Shown: positions 1 through 12,658 of the stretch, in pieces
How the letters are laid out: the number at the start of each line of letters is the position of its first letter
Numbering within the stretch: position 1 is the stretch's first letter
Notes under the pieces: generated by a model
Database searches by the model: none
Told to the model about the DNA's origin: nothing
Seen by the model: the letters and a program-made list of their open reading frames with translations, nothing else
Made by a program: the position numbers and the translations under genes
Assembly (NCBI GenBank): GCA_903877095.1
Contig: CAIRCP010000074.1
Span: 1-45,700, forward strand
Length of the DNA: 45,700 bases
Source: an uncultured Actinomycetes bacterium
GTDB lineage: Bacteria; Actinomycetota; Actinomycetes; Mycobacteriales; Mycobacteriaceae
Direction: 5' to 3'

Positions 1-1
1 C

Positions 2-49
2 GACGGCCCCAACATGCGCCGACACGGCCATCAGCAGGACACCACCTGA
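2..49 (+). CDS. 3' end of an unidentified CDS, possibly the last gene of an insertion element
   Basis: Reading from base 2 gives a short open tail, DGPNMRRHGHQQDTT, ending in TGA at 47-49; the rest lies left of the window. Only 15 residues are visible, too few to assign a family. The link to a mobile element is inferred from the direct repeats immediately downstream and from the abrupt beginning of the phosphatase fragment at about 140. It may equally be a chance reading frame. Confidence 0.25.
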   Translation, partial: DGPNMRRHGHQQDTT

Positions 50-70
50 CCACAGCGCAGGCGCGGGGAC

Positions 71-122
71 CGCTACCAGATCCCCGCGCCCGCGCTACCA
101 CTTCCTCACACAGCCGCTACCA
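71..122 (+). repeat. Three CGCTACCA direct repeats at exact 22-bp spacing
   Basis: The octamer CGCTACCA occurs at 71-78, 93-100 and 115-122, so each copy begins exactly 22 bp after the previous one, about two helical turns. The spacers between copies differ, which suggests the octamers themselves are conserved. Phased repeats of this kind are typical of transposase-binding sites at element ends, for example in IS21 and Tn7-like elements. They sit between a possible CDS end at 49 and the start of the phosphatase fragment. Confidence 0.7.
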
Positions 123-139
123 ACAACCCCGGCTAAACA

Positions 140-726
140 ATATGTGCTTGACCGATGTGTCCGGGCATGGGGTACGGCCCGCCCTGCTGTCGGTTTCGGC
201 GCACAATCTGATTCGGTCCGGCTCGCTGTCGCTGCCAACCCTGCTCAAGCCGGACCGGGTGCTTAATGAACTCAACGGCCTGTTCCAGATGGACGATCAG
301 GCAGACAGTTATTTCACTATCTGGTATGGCGTCTACCAGCGTTCGACGCGTACCCTGCGTTACGCCAGTGCGGGACATCCGCCCGCCCTCGCGCTCAACC
401 GGGACTCCGACGGCGGGATCGCCGCGACCGCGTTGGCCACCCCGGCGTACCCCATCGGCATGTTCGCCGACACGGTGTTCACCGCCGACGCGTATCGGGT
501 GCCGAACGGCGGGCAACTACTGCTCTACAGCGACGGAGCGTATGAGCTACCGCTGGACGACGAGCGGCGCAGCCGATTTTCTCTGGACAACTTCGTCAGC
601 CTGTGTACCGAGTTGGCCGTCCGGCCCGGCTGGTCGTTGGATGACCTCGTCAATCGGCTCAGGCTGTGCAGCCCGACCGGGGATTTCGACGACGACTGCG
701 CCCTCGTCCTGCTGACGTTCCCCTGA
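140..726 (+). pseudogene. SpoIIE/RsbU-type PP2C phosphatase, C-terminal fragment
   Basis: The frame encodes the C-terminal two thirds of a PPM/SpoIIE serine phosphatase, the kind that dephosphorylates anti-sigma-factor antagonists. DVSGHG, carrying a metal-binding Asp, appears within the first dozen residues; the middle motif is YASAGHPPAL, then LLLYSDGAYE, and the tail GDFDDDCALVLL supplies the last metal Asp. The N-terminal strand with the first metal ligands (usually a GGDxxD motif) and any sensory or receiver domain are missing. The in-frame upstream bases translate to unrelated Pro/Arg-rich sequence and join the repeat-bearing element end. The best reading is a gene disrupted by insertion at about 140. 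The only in-frame start nearby, ATG at 142, has no convincing ribosome-binding site, so expression of a stable protein is doubtful. Confidence 0.6.
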
Positions 727-752
727 GGATGTGCTGGGGCGATCGGCGGAGG

Positions 753-1127
753 TCAGTCGGCGAGTGCGGACAAAACCGTTACGGCGTCGGCGCGGCTGTG
801 CCAGGGCACGAGCAGGTGGTCGTGGCGTGATGCGGCCAGCACGTTGCATGGGATGTCCGCGTCGGCCAGGGCGCGGCTGATGGCGGCGGTCATGCCGACC
901 GCCTCAAGATCGGATTCGATCGTGCATGTGATCCATGCGGCGACGAAGCTGTACGGCAGGCCGTGGGCGTCGGCGACCGTCTGCTCGATCACTTTCGTCG
1001 TCGCCTCTTCCTCGACGATGACGGCAGCGGCGGGGACGTCGGCGTCGGTTTCGACGACGACATATGGCACCGGCCGTACGGCTGGGGCGAGTCCCGCGAG
1101 CAGACGGCCCAGGTCGCGCTCACCCAT
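753..1127 (-). CDS. ACT-domain protein
   Basis: A 124-residue protein that looks like a stand-alone ACT-type small-molecule-binding domain. The second half has the alternating beta-alpha pattern and the stretch AVGMTAAISRALADADIPCN, characteristic of the helix that follows the ligand loop in ACT folds. No catalytic domain is attached, so a role as an amino-acid sensor is only an inference from the family. It lies 33 bp downstream of the MBL-fold hydrolase gene on the same strand and is probably co-transcribed with it. The ATG at 1127 is used; no better upstream start is seen. Confidence 0.65.
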   Translation of the reverse strand: MGERDLGRLLAGLAPAVRPVPYVVVETDADVPAAAVIVEEEATTKVIEQTVADAHGLPYSFVAAWITCTIESDLEAVGMTAAISRALADADIPCNVLAASRHDHLLVPWHSRADAVTVLSALAD

Positions 1128-1160
1128 GTGCAGACGCGGTTCGTCGCACCGTCAATCGGA

Positions 1161-1838
1161 TCACCAGCCGCGCTCGCGCCACTCCGCCAGGTGCGGCCGC
1201 TCATCACCGAGCGTGGTGTCGTCCCCGTGTCCGGGGTAGACGACGGTGTCGTCGCCGTAGACGTCGAATACCCGGGTGGTGACATCGCCGAGCAGTTGTT
1301 CGAATCCACCTGGCTCCCAGGTCTTTCCGACCCCGCCGGGGAACAGGCAGTCGCCGGTGAACAGCTGCACCGCCGTGCGGCCGCCGGCAGGTCGCAGCGC
1401 CAGGGCGACTGAGCCGGGAGTGTGGCCGCGCAGGTGGATCACATCGAAGGTCAGATCGCCGAGGCTCAGGACGTCGCCGCCGGCCAGGAAGCGCTCCGGG
1501 GGAATCGGCAGCGGCCCGGCATCGAGTTCATGCGCGGCGGTCGGCACGCCGGTGGCCTCAGCCACCGCGTCCAGGGCCTGCCAGTGGTCGAAGTGCTGGT
1601 GGGTGGTGACGATCAGGGCGAGCTTCGGGGCGTGCTCGGCCGCCAGCGCGACCAGAAGGTCGGGGTCGTTGGCGGCGTCGATCAGCAGTGACTCGCCGGT
1701 GTTCGCGCAGGTCACAACGTAGGTGTTGTTGTCCATCGGACCCACGGACATCTTGATGACGCTGACCCCCGGCAGGGTGCGCCGGGCTGCGGTCTGAGTC
1801 TCGACGTGTCCGGTGTAATTGTCGGCGACGATTGTCAT
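1161..1838 (-). CDS. MBL-fold metallo-hydrolase (glyoxalase II-like; Rv1637c family)
   Basis: A 225-residue metallo-beta-lactamase-fold hydrolase. The zinc motif THQHFDH spans about residues 79-85, a variant of THxHxDH with Gln at the usual variable position. Further ligands are GHTPGS near 138, the bridging Asp in FTGDCLF near 160, and His in YPGHGDDT near 202. These are the glyoxalase II landmarks, but the substrate cannot be read from the sequence. In M. tuberculosis the homologue Rv1637c is also divergent from uvrA, and the same arrangement is kept here: only 46 bp separate the two start codons, so the promoters must overlap. I see no LexA-type palindrome in this gap. Confidence 0.85.
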   Translation of the reverse strand: MTIVADNYTGHVETQTAARRTLPGVSVIKMSVGPMDNNTYVVTCANTGESLLIDAANDPDLLVALAAEHAPKLALIVTTHQHFDHWQALDAVAEATGVPTAAHELDAGPLPIPPERFLAGGDVLSLGDLTFDVIHLRGHTPGSVALALRPAGGRTAVQLFTGDCLFPGGVGKTWEPGGFEQLLGDVTTRVFDVYGDDTVVYPGHGDDTTLGDERPHLAEWRERGW

Positions 1839-1884
1839 GATGCCCAGGTTAGTGGCCGTCGGTTTCCGCGCTTAGCATGAGCGC

Positions 1885-4785
<2,901 letters not shown>

Positions 4786-4874
4786 GCCGGCTTGAGCCGA
4801 TATGCTGCTCTGGACACATGCGTGTCCAGAACTTCTCGGCGCGCCTAATCCGCGGGCCCAAAGGAGGCAATCGG

Positions 4875-5873
4875 GTGAGCCAGGACACCACCGTCGCCGA
4901 CCCGACCGCGACCTCCGCACCCTCGGCCGGCTGCCCGGTCAGCGGCGGCGGATACAACGGCGCGCCGCTGGGACCGGATTCGCTGACCTGGAAACTGTTC
5001 GGCGATTGGCGGGGCCTGCTGCAGGGGCCCTGGGCGGGTTCGATGCAGAACATGCATCCCCAACTCGGCGCAGCCGTCAAAGACCACTCGATCTTCTTCA
5101 CCGAGCGTCTGCCGCGGCTGTTCCGGTCGCTCTATCCGATCGGCGGCGTCGTGTTCGACGGTCACCGGGCACCGCAGACCGGCGCGGAGGTCCGCGATTA
5201 CCACATCGGCATCCAGGGCGTCGATGAGCAGGGCCGGCGCTACAACGCGCTGAATCCGGAGGTCTTCTACTGGGCCCACGCCACGTTCTTCATGGGCACC
5301 ATCCTGACTGCCGAACACTTCGGTGACGGCCTGACCGAGGATCAGAAGCGGCAGCTGTTCGACGAGCACGTCACCTGGTACCGCATGTACGGGATGAGCA
5401 TGCGGCCGGTGCCGGAGACGTGGGAGGACTTCCAGGTCTACTGGGATCGCATGTGCCGGGAGGTTTTGGAGAACAACTGGGCGGCGCGAGCCGTTCTGGA
5501 CTTGTCCACCATGCCGAAACATCCTTCGCTGCAATGGGTTCCGGACTGGTTGTGGGCCCAGCAGCTGAAGGTCCTGGAGCCATTGGCGGTGTGGCTGACG
5601 GTCGGGCTCTACGACGAGCCGGTGCGGGAACTGATGGGCTACTCCTGGTCCCGATACGACGACCACCTGCACTGGCTATTCGGTCGGGGCGTGAACCTCG
5701 CATTCAAGTTCGTTCCGCGGCGCGCGAAGATGCATCCGCGGGCCCGCGCCGGCTGGGACCGCGCCGAGGGGCGCATCCCTGCGGACACACCCCTGGTCGA
5801 GACACCTGCGCGCAACCTGCCCCCGGTCGCGGAGCGGGGCAAGAGCATGCACTATTCACCCCAGGTGGGGTAG
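4875..5873 (+). CDS. DUF2236 / MpaB-type oxygenase-like protein
   Basis: A 332-residue protein of the DUF2236 family (relatives include the MpaB oxygenase and latex-clearing protein groups). Typical family features are the FxWAHATF-like helix (FYWAHATFFMGT, about residues 131-142), which in characterised relatives helps hold heme, and the downstream WYRMYGMSMRPVPET segment. The GTG start at 4875 is preceded by a strong AAGGAGG at 4861-4867; a longer in-frame reading from 4818 lacks such a site. Substrate and redox partner are unknown. It is 89 bp downstream of uvrA with its own ribosome-binding site, and it faces a converging two-gene unit. Confidence 0.75.
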   Translation: MSQDTTVADPTATSAPSAGCPVSGGGYNGAPLGPDSLTWKLFGDWRGLLQGPWAGSMQNMHPQLGAAVKDHSIFFTERLPRLFRSLYPIGGVVFDGHRAPQTGAEVRDYHIGIQGVDEQGRRYNALNPEVFYWAHATFFMGTILTAEHFGDGLTEDQKRQLFDEHVTWYRMYGMSMRPVPETWEDFQVYWDRMCREVLENNWAARAVLDLSTMPKHPSLQWVPDWLWAQQLKVLEPLAVWLTVGLYDEPVRELMGYSWSRYDDHLHWLFGRGVNLAFKFVPRRAKMHPRARAGWDRAEGRIPADTPLVETPARNLPPVAERGKSMHYSPQVG

Positions 5874-5899
5874 CGCGCCGATCAGTCCGGGGTGTGCAT

Positions 5900-6184
5900 T
5901 CAGTCCGAGGTGTGCATCGAGGCGCGGATCTCCGCGAGCTTCTCCTCGGCAGCCTTCTGGCGTGCGTCGAACTGCTGGGCGGCGGTGCGGCCCTCCCTAG
6001 TGTCCTCGGCCAATTCCGTTGCACCCAGAGCGGTTCCGTAGCGGTTCTCGATCTTCTCCCGCACACCGTCGAACGTCGGCACGCCGGCCGCGGTGTAGCC
6101 GGTGTCGGGGACCGGTGGCTCGGCGCTCACCACTGGGGCGTCAGCCGGCAACGGCGGCGGCGCATCCTCGGGCATGGGGCTCAC
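5900..6184 (-). CDS. Small conserved hypothetical protein (similar to Rv1638A)
   Basis: A 94-residue protein with a Pro/Ala-rich start followed by a charged, helix-prone stretch (about residues 40-88, rich in Glu, Lys, Arg and Ala) that could form a coiled coil. There is no signal peptide, membrane segment or recognised catalytic motif. The GTG at 6184 overlaps the TGA of the upstream esterase gene as GTGA, which argues for coupled translation; an internal ATG at 6175 is the alternative. Its position near uvrA resembles the small gene Rv1638A of M. tuberculosis, an assignment from memory of gene order rather than alignment. Function unknown. Confidence 0.6.
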   Translation of the reverse strand: MSPMPEDAPPPLPADAPVVSAEPPVPDTGYTAAGVPTFDGVREKIENRYGTALGATELAEDTREGRTAAQQFDARQKAAEEKLAEIRASMHTSD

Positions 6185-7704
6185 CGTACTCCGGCGGGCT
6201 TGTGGCCGGGCGCAGCGGAGTGTCCCTCAGCGGCGATGGTGACCCCCTCGGGCTGGCCGGACGTCCCGGGCAGCGGCACCTCGGGAACGCCGGGGGTGTC
6301 CACCTGCCAGGCCAGCCAGGGCAGTGCTGAGGCGAATGCCGTCGCGGCGAACGGCCAATCGTGCTTGCCGGACTGCGGCACCACGGCGCAGTCGATGCCG
6401 TACTGGCTGCTGAGCCGGCACAGGGTCCGGGCTGCCTCGGTGGGGTTGCTCTCCGGTGAGCGCTCGGCCGGTTCGTCCTGGAGGGCGGCCCCGGAGATCG
6501 CCGGGATCTTGGCGTTTTCCGACACTGCGAACCAACCCGAAACCCCCTCATAGGGCCCGTGCTTCTCGATCACCGCAGGTGGATACCACTCGTCGTAGGC
6601 GGCGGCGTTGCCGCCGAAGAGCCGGTCGATGGTCTGGGCCTTCGTACCGGCGTTGGGTGCGAAGTCGCCGTCGATGTTGACGAAGGCGCTGAAAAGGTCG
6701 GGGTATTTCACCGTCAGGTTGAGCGCACATGTGCCGCCCGACGACCAGCCGACGACACCCCAGTTGGCCGGGTCGTCGCTGACCCGGAAATTCTTCACCA
6801 GGTAGGGCACGACATCCTGGGTGAGGTGGTCGGCGGCGTTACCGCGCACCCCGTTGACGCATTCGGTGTCGTTGTTGAACGCGCCGCCGGAGTCGGCGAA
6901 GACGAACACCGGCGCGTTACCGCCGTTGCGCGCCGCGAAGTCGTCGATGGTTCCGACGGCGTTGGCCGCCCGGATCCAGTCCGCGGCGGTGTTGAACTGG
7001 CCGCCGACCATGATGACGGTCGGCAATGCCGGCGGCGGGTTGCTGGCGAAGTAGGCCGGTGGGAGGTACACCAACTCACCGCGGTGCTTGAACTTCGACG
7101 GCCCGTCGATGGTGACCGGCACCACCTTGCCCTTCGCCGGGACCGACTGCGCAGCAAGCATTTTCGCGACGGTGGCCGAGTCGGTCTGGCCGGGCAGCGG
7201 ACCGTCGGTCAGCTGGCCCCAGGCGGTCTGGACGGTGGGGAAGTAGCCGACCCACAGGTTCAGCATCAGGCCCGCGCTCAGCGCCGACATCGGAACGGCG
7301 AGCAGCGAGACGGTGCGTCGCCACCGGGAGGCTGAACGCCAGCCCAGCAGCGCCACCCCGGCGGCCAGGCCGGTCAGCGTCACCCATACCCACAGCGATT
7401 GCGGAGCAGGCTCGCCGGACAGGCCGTTGGCGAAGATGCTCCAATAGGTCAGCCCGGTCAGCCCAAGTCCCAGGGCCGCCGCAAGAGGCAGCAACACCAG
7501 GCGCCAACGCCGGTTGCGCCAGCCGATCGCGAACACCAGGAGCACCGCCGCCAGCAACTGGGCAGTCAGTGGCAGCCAACCGTGCATCAGCGAGACGTGA
7601 TCCCGGAACAGCCCGAACGGTGCAGCCAGGATCGTGCTGTCGGGGCCCGTGCTGTCGGGGCCCCAGGCATCGGCCATCGTCGTTGATGGTGTCACGCCAA
7701 CCAT
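6181..7704 (-). CDS. Membrane-anchored esterase of the antigen 85/EstD-like alpha/beta-hydrolase type (Rv1639c family)
   Basis: A 507-residue protein. The first ~165 residues contain four hydrophobic segments. The remainder is an extracytoplasmic alpha/beta-hydrolase domain of the putative esterase (antigen 85-like) family. The nucleophile motif GWSSGG lies near 315-320, preceded by a QDVVPYLVKNFRV segment typical of the group; the end of the domain has SGKHDWPFA, supplying the catalytic His. By analogy with the family it may act on cell-envelope acyl esters, but the substrate is unknown. It is upstream of, and overlaps by 4 bp, the small gene at 5900-6184. M. tuberculosis has an equivalent next to lysX. 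Confidence 0.75.
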   Translation of the reverse strand: MVGVTPSTTMADAWGPDSTGPDSTILAAPFGLFRDHVSLMHGWLPLTAQLLAAVLLVFAIGWRNRRWRLVLLPLAAALGLGLTGLTYWSIFANGLSGEPAPQSLWVWVTLTGLAAGVALLGWRSASRWRRTVSLLAVPMSALSAGLMLNLWVGYFPTVQTAWGQLTDGPLPGQTDSATVAKMLAAQSVPAKGKVVPVTIDGPSKFKHRGELVYLPPAYFASNPPPALPTVIMVGGQFNTAADWIRAANAVGTIDDFAARNGGNAPVFVFADSGGAFNNDTECVNGVRGNAADHLTQDVVPYLVKNFRVSDDPANWGVVGWSSGGTCALNLTVKYPDLFSAFVNIDGDFAPNAGTKAQTIDRLFGGNAAAYDEWYPPAVIEKHGPYEGVSGWFAVSENAKIPAISGAALQDEPAERSPESNPTEAARTLCRLSSQYGIDCAVVPQSGKHDWPFAATAFASALPWLAWQVDTPGVPEVPLPGTSGQPEGVTIAAEGHSAAPGHKPAGVR

Positions 7705-7770
7705 CGTGACCTAGCTTTCTGAAAAGTTGCTGTCAAGACACGTCGGTGTGCGGCGGTCCCAGGGTAAAGA

Positions 7771-10700
7771 TTAGCGCGGCTTGGCCAGGGGGAACGGCAA
7801 GGTTTCGCGAATACTTCGTCCGGTGATCATCATGACGACCCGGTCCACGCCCATGCCGAGGCCGCCGGTCGGCGGCATGGCGTATTCCATCGCCTGCAGG
7901 AAGTCTTCGTCGAGTTCCATGGCCTCCGGGTCACCGCCAGCGGCCAGGACGGACTGCTGCTGCAACCGGCGTCGCTGCTCCACCGGATCGGTCAGTTCGC
8001 TGTAAGCGGTGCCCAACTCCACACCCCAGGCCACCAGATCCCAGCGTTCGGCGACGCCTGGTCTGCTGCGGTGCGGCCGGGTCAACGGCGATACCGACGT
8101 TGGGAAGTCGATGTAGAAGGTGGGCTCCTGGGTGTGTTCCTCGACCAGTCGCTCATACAGTTCGAGCACCACCGCGCCGGCATCCCAGTGGGTCAGGTAG
8201 GGGATGCCGGCGTCGTCGCACAACCGGCGCAGCGTCGCCAGATCGGTCTCCGGGTCGACGTGCTCACCGAGCGCGTCGGACACCGCGCCGTGCACGGTCT
8301 TGACCGGCCATTCCCCGGAAATGTCGACCGGTTGCAACGTTGCATCCGCACCGGGACGCATGACGACCGGCGCCCCGTTAGCCGCCGTCGCGGCGTTCTG
8401 GATGATCTCTCGGCAGCCGTCGATCCAGGTTCGGTAGTCGGCATGCGCCTGGTAGGCCTCCAGCAGAGTGAACTCGGGATTGTGACTGAAGTCCACGCCC
8501 TCGTTGCGGAATGCGCGGCCCAGTTCGAAAACCCGTTCCACCCCGCCCACGCACAACCGTTTGAGGTACAACTCCAGCGCGATGCGCAGATAGAGGTCGA
8601 GGTCGTAGGCGTTGATGTGGGTCTGGAACGGACGGGCGTTGGCCCCGCCGTGGATCCGCTGCAGGATCGGGGTCTCCACTTCCAGAAATCCCCTGGCGAA
8701 CAACGTCTCCCGAATGGACCGCAGGATCTCGCTACGGGCCCGGAGGAGGTCGCGGGCCACCGGGTTGATCGCCAGGTCGACGTAGCGTGCCCGCACCCGC
8801 GCCTCCGGGTCGGTCAATCCCTTCCACTTGTCCGGCAGCGGCCGCAGGCACTTGCCCAGCAGTCGCCACCGGGAGACCAGGACGGAGCGGGTTCCGTTGC
8901 GGCTGTAGCCCATCCGGCCGGTCACTTCGACGAGATCGCCGAGATCGACCGCGGCGAAGTCGTCGGCGTCGCCGTCGAGGGCGGATCTCTCAAGCAGCAG
9001 TTGCACATCGCCGGACCAGTCCCGCAGCGTCGCGAACGTGACGCCGCCGTAGTCGCGGGTGCGCAGCACCCGGCCAGACACCACGACGTCGGCGCCGTCG
9101 CCGGCGGCCAGTGCGGTCGCCACCGTGTGGGTCGGCGGGTAGCCGACCGGATACGGTTCCACGCCGCGGTCCCGGAGCGCACGCAGCTTGGCCATCCGAA
9201 CCTTGACCTGCTCGGGGAGCCGTTGGTGCGGGTCCTCCGACGTCGCGACGTCCACCCGCGCGCCGACGGGAACGTCTGCGGCCGGCAGGCCGGTGGTGAC
9301 CAGTGGGACGGCGGGATGGTGACCCGTATGTTGCCGGCCGCGGCGGGAGAACGGCAGTACCAGGAAGCCCTCGGCGATCACCGATGCCACCCCGACCCGC
9401 GGGATCAGCCGGGTGTCCTCGTAACAGGCGTAGCGCGGAACCCACTGGGGCTGGTACTTCATGTTGGACCGGTACAGCGTCTCCAGCTGCCACCAGCGCG
9501 AGAAGAACACCAGCAGTGCGCGCCAGAGTCGGGCCACCGGCCCCGCGCCCAGACGTGCGCCCTCTTCGAAAGCCGACCGGAACATCGCGAAGTTCAGTGA
9601 AACCCGGTTCACCCCGATGGTGTCGGCCTGTTGCAGCAGATCGCTGACCATCAACTCGACGGTCCCGTTGGGCGAGTTCGGCGCACGGCGCATCAGGTCC
9701 AGCGACAGGCCGTTGGGTCCCCACGGCACGAACGAGAGCATGCCCGCGACCGGCGCCGAGTCGGCGGCGCCCTCGATCGCCTCCACCAGCAGGCAGTCAC
9801 CGTCGGCGCTGTCGCCCAACCGGCCCAGGGCCATGGAGAAGCCACGCTCGGTCTCAGTGTCGCGCCAGGCGTCGGCCCGCTCGATCACCTCGGCCATCTC
9901 CTCGGCGCTCAGGTCGCGGTGCCGCCGCATCCGCACCGTCAGCCCGGCCCGCCTCGCCCGGGTGACGGCCTGGCGCACACCGCGCATATCGGCGCCGGAC
10001 AGCCGGAACTTGTCCGGGTAGAGGATCGCCTCATCGCCGAGTTGCAAAGCGCTCAGCCCGGCCTCCCGAAAGGCCTGCGCCCCGGTGGAACTCGCGCCCA
10101 TCACCCCTGGCGTCCAGCCGTAGTCGCTGCACCTTTTCAGCCAGGCGGCGATTGCCTGCGGCCAGGCTCGGGGGTCGCCGACCGGATCCCCGCTGGCCAG
10201 GCACACACCCACCTCGACGCGGTAGGTGATCGCCGCTCGGCCGTTCGGGGCGAAGATCACCGACTTGTCCCGGCGGGTGGCGAAATATCCCAGCGAGTCG
10301 TGCTTGCCCCACACCTCCAGGAGTCCCCTGATCGCCGACTCGTCCTCGATCGTCAGGGCGTTCTCGGCGCGCTGTGACTGGAACAGCACCACCGCGGCGG
10401 CCATCAGAGCCAACGCCCCGAACAAACCGAACAAGGCGTTGAGCAGCACGTTGGGCTTGCCGATGAAAAAGTCCGGGGTGGCGACGGCGAAGCCGCTGAC
10501 CCGGTTGATCGCGTATTCCAGCCGGTCGTCGGGGTGCAGCGAGCCGGGGAACAGGTGCAGCAGGCCCCAGGCCAGCAGGATGCCGATCACGTTGCCGGCG
10601 ATGAGCACGGCCGCGGCCTTGAACACCGCGCCGCGGCGCACTTTGGCCCAGAACTCGTTGTAGGCCAGCACCAGCAGCACGATCGCGGCGATGTGGAACG

Positions 10701-11061
10701 TCAGGCCCAGAACCTCGCCGACGTCCTCCCAGCGGCCGCCGTCGCGTTGAGCCAGCGCGGAGATGTCGAAGGTGATGGCCAGCACCAGGTTGGCGACCAG
10801 CACCCACCAGGCGATCCGCTTGCGTGCGCCCAGCGCGCCGGCCATCACCGCCAGCGCGAACGCCCAGGCGAAGCTGGTGTCCGGGAAGTTGAACAGGTAG
10901 CGGTCGATGAATTCCCGCGGCACCTTCGTCAGATGCCGGACCGTCGTGGACACACTGGACAGCAGCGCGGCGGTGGCGATCACGCCAAATAACCAGCCGG
11001 CCGCAGTCGGCACCCAATGCAACCGCGACCGGGGGCGGGGCCGTGCGATCGTGACCGTCAT
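7771..11061 (-). CDS. lysX: LysX: lysylphosphatidylglycerol synthase fused to lysyl-tRNA synthetase
   Basis: A 1096-residue fusion. The N-terminal ~230 residues hold about six to seven membrane segments. A DUF2156 lysyltransferase domain (about 240-560) follows and transfers lysine from Lys-tRNA to phosphatidylglycerol. The last ~500 residues are a class II lysyl-tRNA synthetase with an OB-fold anticodon domain, motif 2 (FRNEG near 852) and motif 3 (GLGMGVDRV near 1065). In M. tuberculosis, LysX modifies membrane lipid and gives resistance to cationic peptides; the synthetase domain feeds the transferase. Domain order and neighbourhood match that protein (Rv1640c). The start ATG at 11061 begins a short Arg-rich cytoplasmic tail before the first membrane helix. 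Confidence 0.95.
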   Translation of the reverse strand: MTVTIARPRPRSRLHWVPTAAGWLFGVIATAALLSSVSTTVRHLTKVPREFIDRYLFNFPDTSFAWAFALAVMAGALGARKRIAWWVLVANLVLAITFDISALAQRDGGRWEDVGEVLGLTFHIAAIVLLVLAYNEFWAKVRRGAVFKAAAVLIAGNVIGILLAWGLLHLFPGSLHPDDRLEYAINRVSGFAVATPDFFIGKPNVLLNALFGLFGALALMAAAVVLFQSQRAENALTIEDESAIRGLLEVWGKHDSLGYFATRRDKSVIFAPNGRAAITYRVEVGVCLASGDPVGDPRAWPQAIAAWLKRCSDYGWTPGVMGASSTGAQAFREAGLSALQLGDEAILYPDKFRLSGADMRGVRQAVTRARRAGLTVRMRRHRDLSAEEMAEVIERADAWRDTETERGFSMALGRLGDSADGDCLLVEAIEGAADSAPVAGMLSFVPWGPNGLSLDLMRRAPNSPNGTVELMVSDLLQQADTIGVNRVSLNFAMFRSAFEEGARLGAGPVARLWRALLVFFSRWWQLETLYRSNMKYQPQWVPRYACYEDTRLIPRVGVASVIAEGFLVLPFSRRGRQHTGHHPAVPLVTTGLPAADVPVGARVDVATSEDPHQRLPEQVKVRMAKLRALRDRGVEPYPVGYPPTHTVATALAAGDGADVVVSGRVLRTRDYGGVTFATLRDWSGDVQLLLERSALDGDADDFAAVDLGDLVEVTGRMGYSRNGTRSVLVSRWRLLGKCLRPLPDKWKGLTDPEARVRARYVDLAINPVARDLLRARSEILRSIRETLFARGFLEVETPILQRIHGGANARPFQTHINAYDLDLYLRIALELYLKRLCVGGVERVFELGRAFRNEGVDFSHNPEFTLLEAYQAHADYRTWIDGCREIIQNAATAANGAPVVMRPGADATLQPVDISGEWPVKTVHGAVSDALGEHVDPETDLATLRRLCDDAGIPYLTHWDAGAVVLELYERLVEEHTQEPTFYIDFPTSVSPLTRPHRSRPGVAERWDLVAWGVELGTAYSELTDPVEQRRRLQQQSVLAAGGDPEAMELDEDFLQAMEYAMPPTGGLGMGVDRVVMMITGRSIRETLPFPLAKPR

Positions 11062-11089
11062 AGGCCGCCAGAATATTCCGGTCGGCGGC

Positions 11090-11461
11090 TCATCGGCCGG
11101 CCGGGCGGACCGGGCCGGTGTACTTCTCGCCGGGGCCGGCGCCGGGTTCGTCCGGTGCCGCGCTGTTCTCCCGGAAAGCCAACTGCAGGCTGCGCAGGCC
11201 GTCGCGCATGGGCCCGGCGTGCGGGCCGAGGTACTGGACCGAGCCGTCGATCAGGCCCGCGAGGGCGGAGATCAGGCGACGGGCCTCGTCGAGATCACGG
11301 TGCTCACTGTCGGCGGGGTCGGGAGAGGCCAGCCCGAGCTTTTCGGCCGCGGCGCTCATCAGCATCACCACCGCCCGGCTGATCACCTCGGTGGCCGGGA
11401 CATCAGCCAGGTCGCGATGCAGTGCATCTGACTGGACTGCATTGTCAGGAATCTCCGTCAT
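11090..11461 (-). CDS. DUF1844 family protein
   Basis: A 123-residue protein of the DUF1844 family, mostly helical, carrying the family-like stretch [20 protein letters not shown] and a following [15 protein letters not shown] segment. Function is unknown. Actinobacterial members commonly sit next to infC, as here. The ATG at 11461 is preferred over one at 11482 because a GGGAG lies about 10 bases upstream of it. Transcription is divergent from infC and directed toward lysX (28-bp gap), so co-transcription with lysX is likely. Confidence 0.75.
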   Translation of the reverse strand: MTEIPDNAVQSDALHRDLADVPATEVISRAVVMLMSAAAEKLGLASPDPADSEHRDLDEARRLISALAGLIDGSVQYLGPHAGPMRDGLRSLQLAFRENSAAPDEPGAGPGEKYTGPVRPAGR

Positions 11462-11582
11462 GGCTGCTAGACTCCCATGCACGACCGTCCCGGCGTGCGC
11501 CAGGACAGCAAGTGGAGTCCCACTCCCACCGCGGGCCAGACCAGGTCCGGCGGTCCGGTCACGGATACCGATGGTATTCGTT

Positions 11583-11607
11583 CTGCGCTGCGGCGCAGGC
11601 AGCGCAG
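11583..11607 (+). other. Hairpin in the infC leader
   Basis: A perfect 8-bp stem, CTGCGCTG (11583-11590) with CAGCGCAG (11600-11607), closes a 9-base loop. The loop contains sequence (GCGGCGCAG) that can form competing pairings. It stands 20 bases before a terminator-like hairpin, so the pair could form a switch controlling infC-rpmI-rplT readthrough. No RNA family is assigned. Confidence 0.55.
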
Positions 11608-11627
11608 GCTGTGATCGGTCGGCTTGG

Positions 11628-11650
11628 GCCCTGCTTCATGCAGGGCTTTT
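11628..11650 (+). terminator. Terminator-like hairpin in the infC leader (probable attenuator)
   Basis: GCCCTGC (11628-11634), loop TTCAT and GCAGGGC (11640-11646) form a perfect 7-bp G+C-rich stem followed at once by TTTT (11647-11650) and CTG. It lies about 100 bases before the infC start and points toward it. In other bacteria infC-rpmI-rplT leaders terminate early when L20 or IF3 is in excess. Mycobacteria use few classical terminators, so a hairpin with a U-tract at this position is notable. Confidence 0.6.
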
Positions 11651-11749
11651 CTGTTCGACGGAACAGAGTGCTGACGGTGGTATTCCTATGCGGTTCCCGG
11701 TGCGCGGCGTGAACGGTTTCGTAACAGAAACGCCAACCAGGGAGGCCCC

Positions 11750-12346
<597 letters not shown>

Positions 12347-12369
12347 CACCGAAGAAGAACTGAGGAATC

Positions 12370-12564
12370 ATGCCCAAGGCAAAGACCCACAGCGGGGCGA
12401 GCAAGCGCTTCCGTCGCACCGGATCCGGAAAGATCGTGCGGCAGAAGGCTAATCGCCGTCACCTTCTCGAGCACAAGGCAAGCAAACGGACCCGCCGTCT
12501 TGACGGCCGCACCGTGGTGGCGGCCAACGACACCAAGCGCGTCAACGCGATGCTCAAAGGCTGA
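12370..12564 (+). CDS. rpmI: 50S ribosomal protein L35
   Basis: A 64-residue basic protein, the usual L35 length, with the family start [13 protein letters not shown] and the conserved core [18 protein letters not shown]35 packs against 23S rRNA in the large subunit. The ATG at 12370 follows GAGGAA; the gene is 23 bp after infC and 94 bp before rplT, the standard three-gene order, so it is expressed with both. Confidence 0.97.
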   Translation: MPKAKTHSGASKRFRRTGSGKIVRQKANRRHLLEHKASKRTRRLDGRTVVAANDTKRVNAMLKG

Positions 12565-12658
12565 CGAAGCCAAGATCAGGCGGCGCAGGCGCGCCAACCG
12601 GCGGCGACGGCTGCCCATTCACTGAACTTTCCCGAACCGAACGAGAAGAGGAATACCC

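Larger units (their letters stand above)
1..139. mobile_element. Probable right end of an insertion element (IS21-like?), left part outside the window
   Basis: The first ~139 bases do not code for the N-terminal part that the downstream phosphatase should have, although the frame stays open through them. They contain a possible CDS end and three phased octamer repeats. A terminus at ...GGCTAAACA (131-139) would give the CA end of TG...CA elements such as the IS21 family, with ATATGTGC following as a possible target duplication. The left end is not visible, so neither the inverted repeat nor the duplication can be confirmed. A phage or genomic-island remnant, or an assembly junction, remains possible. 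Confidence 0.4.

Noticed and set aside
1839..1884. LexA (SOS) box upstream of uvrA
   Set aside because: No GAAC-N4-GTTC-type palindrome is present in the 46-bp divergent gap.
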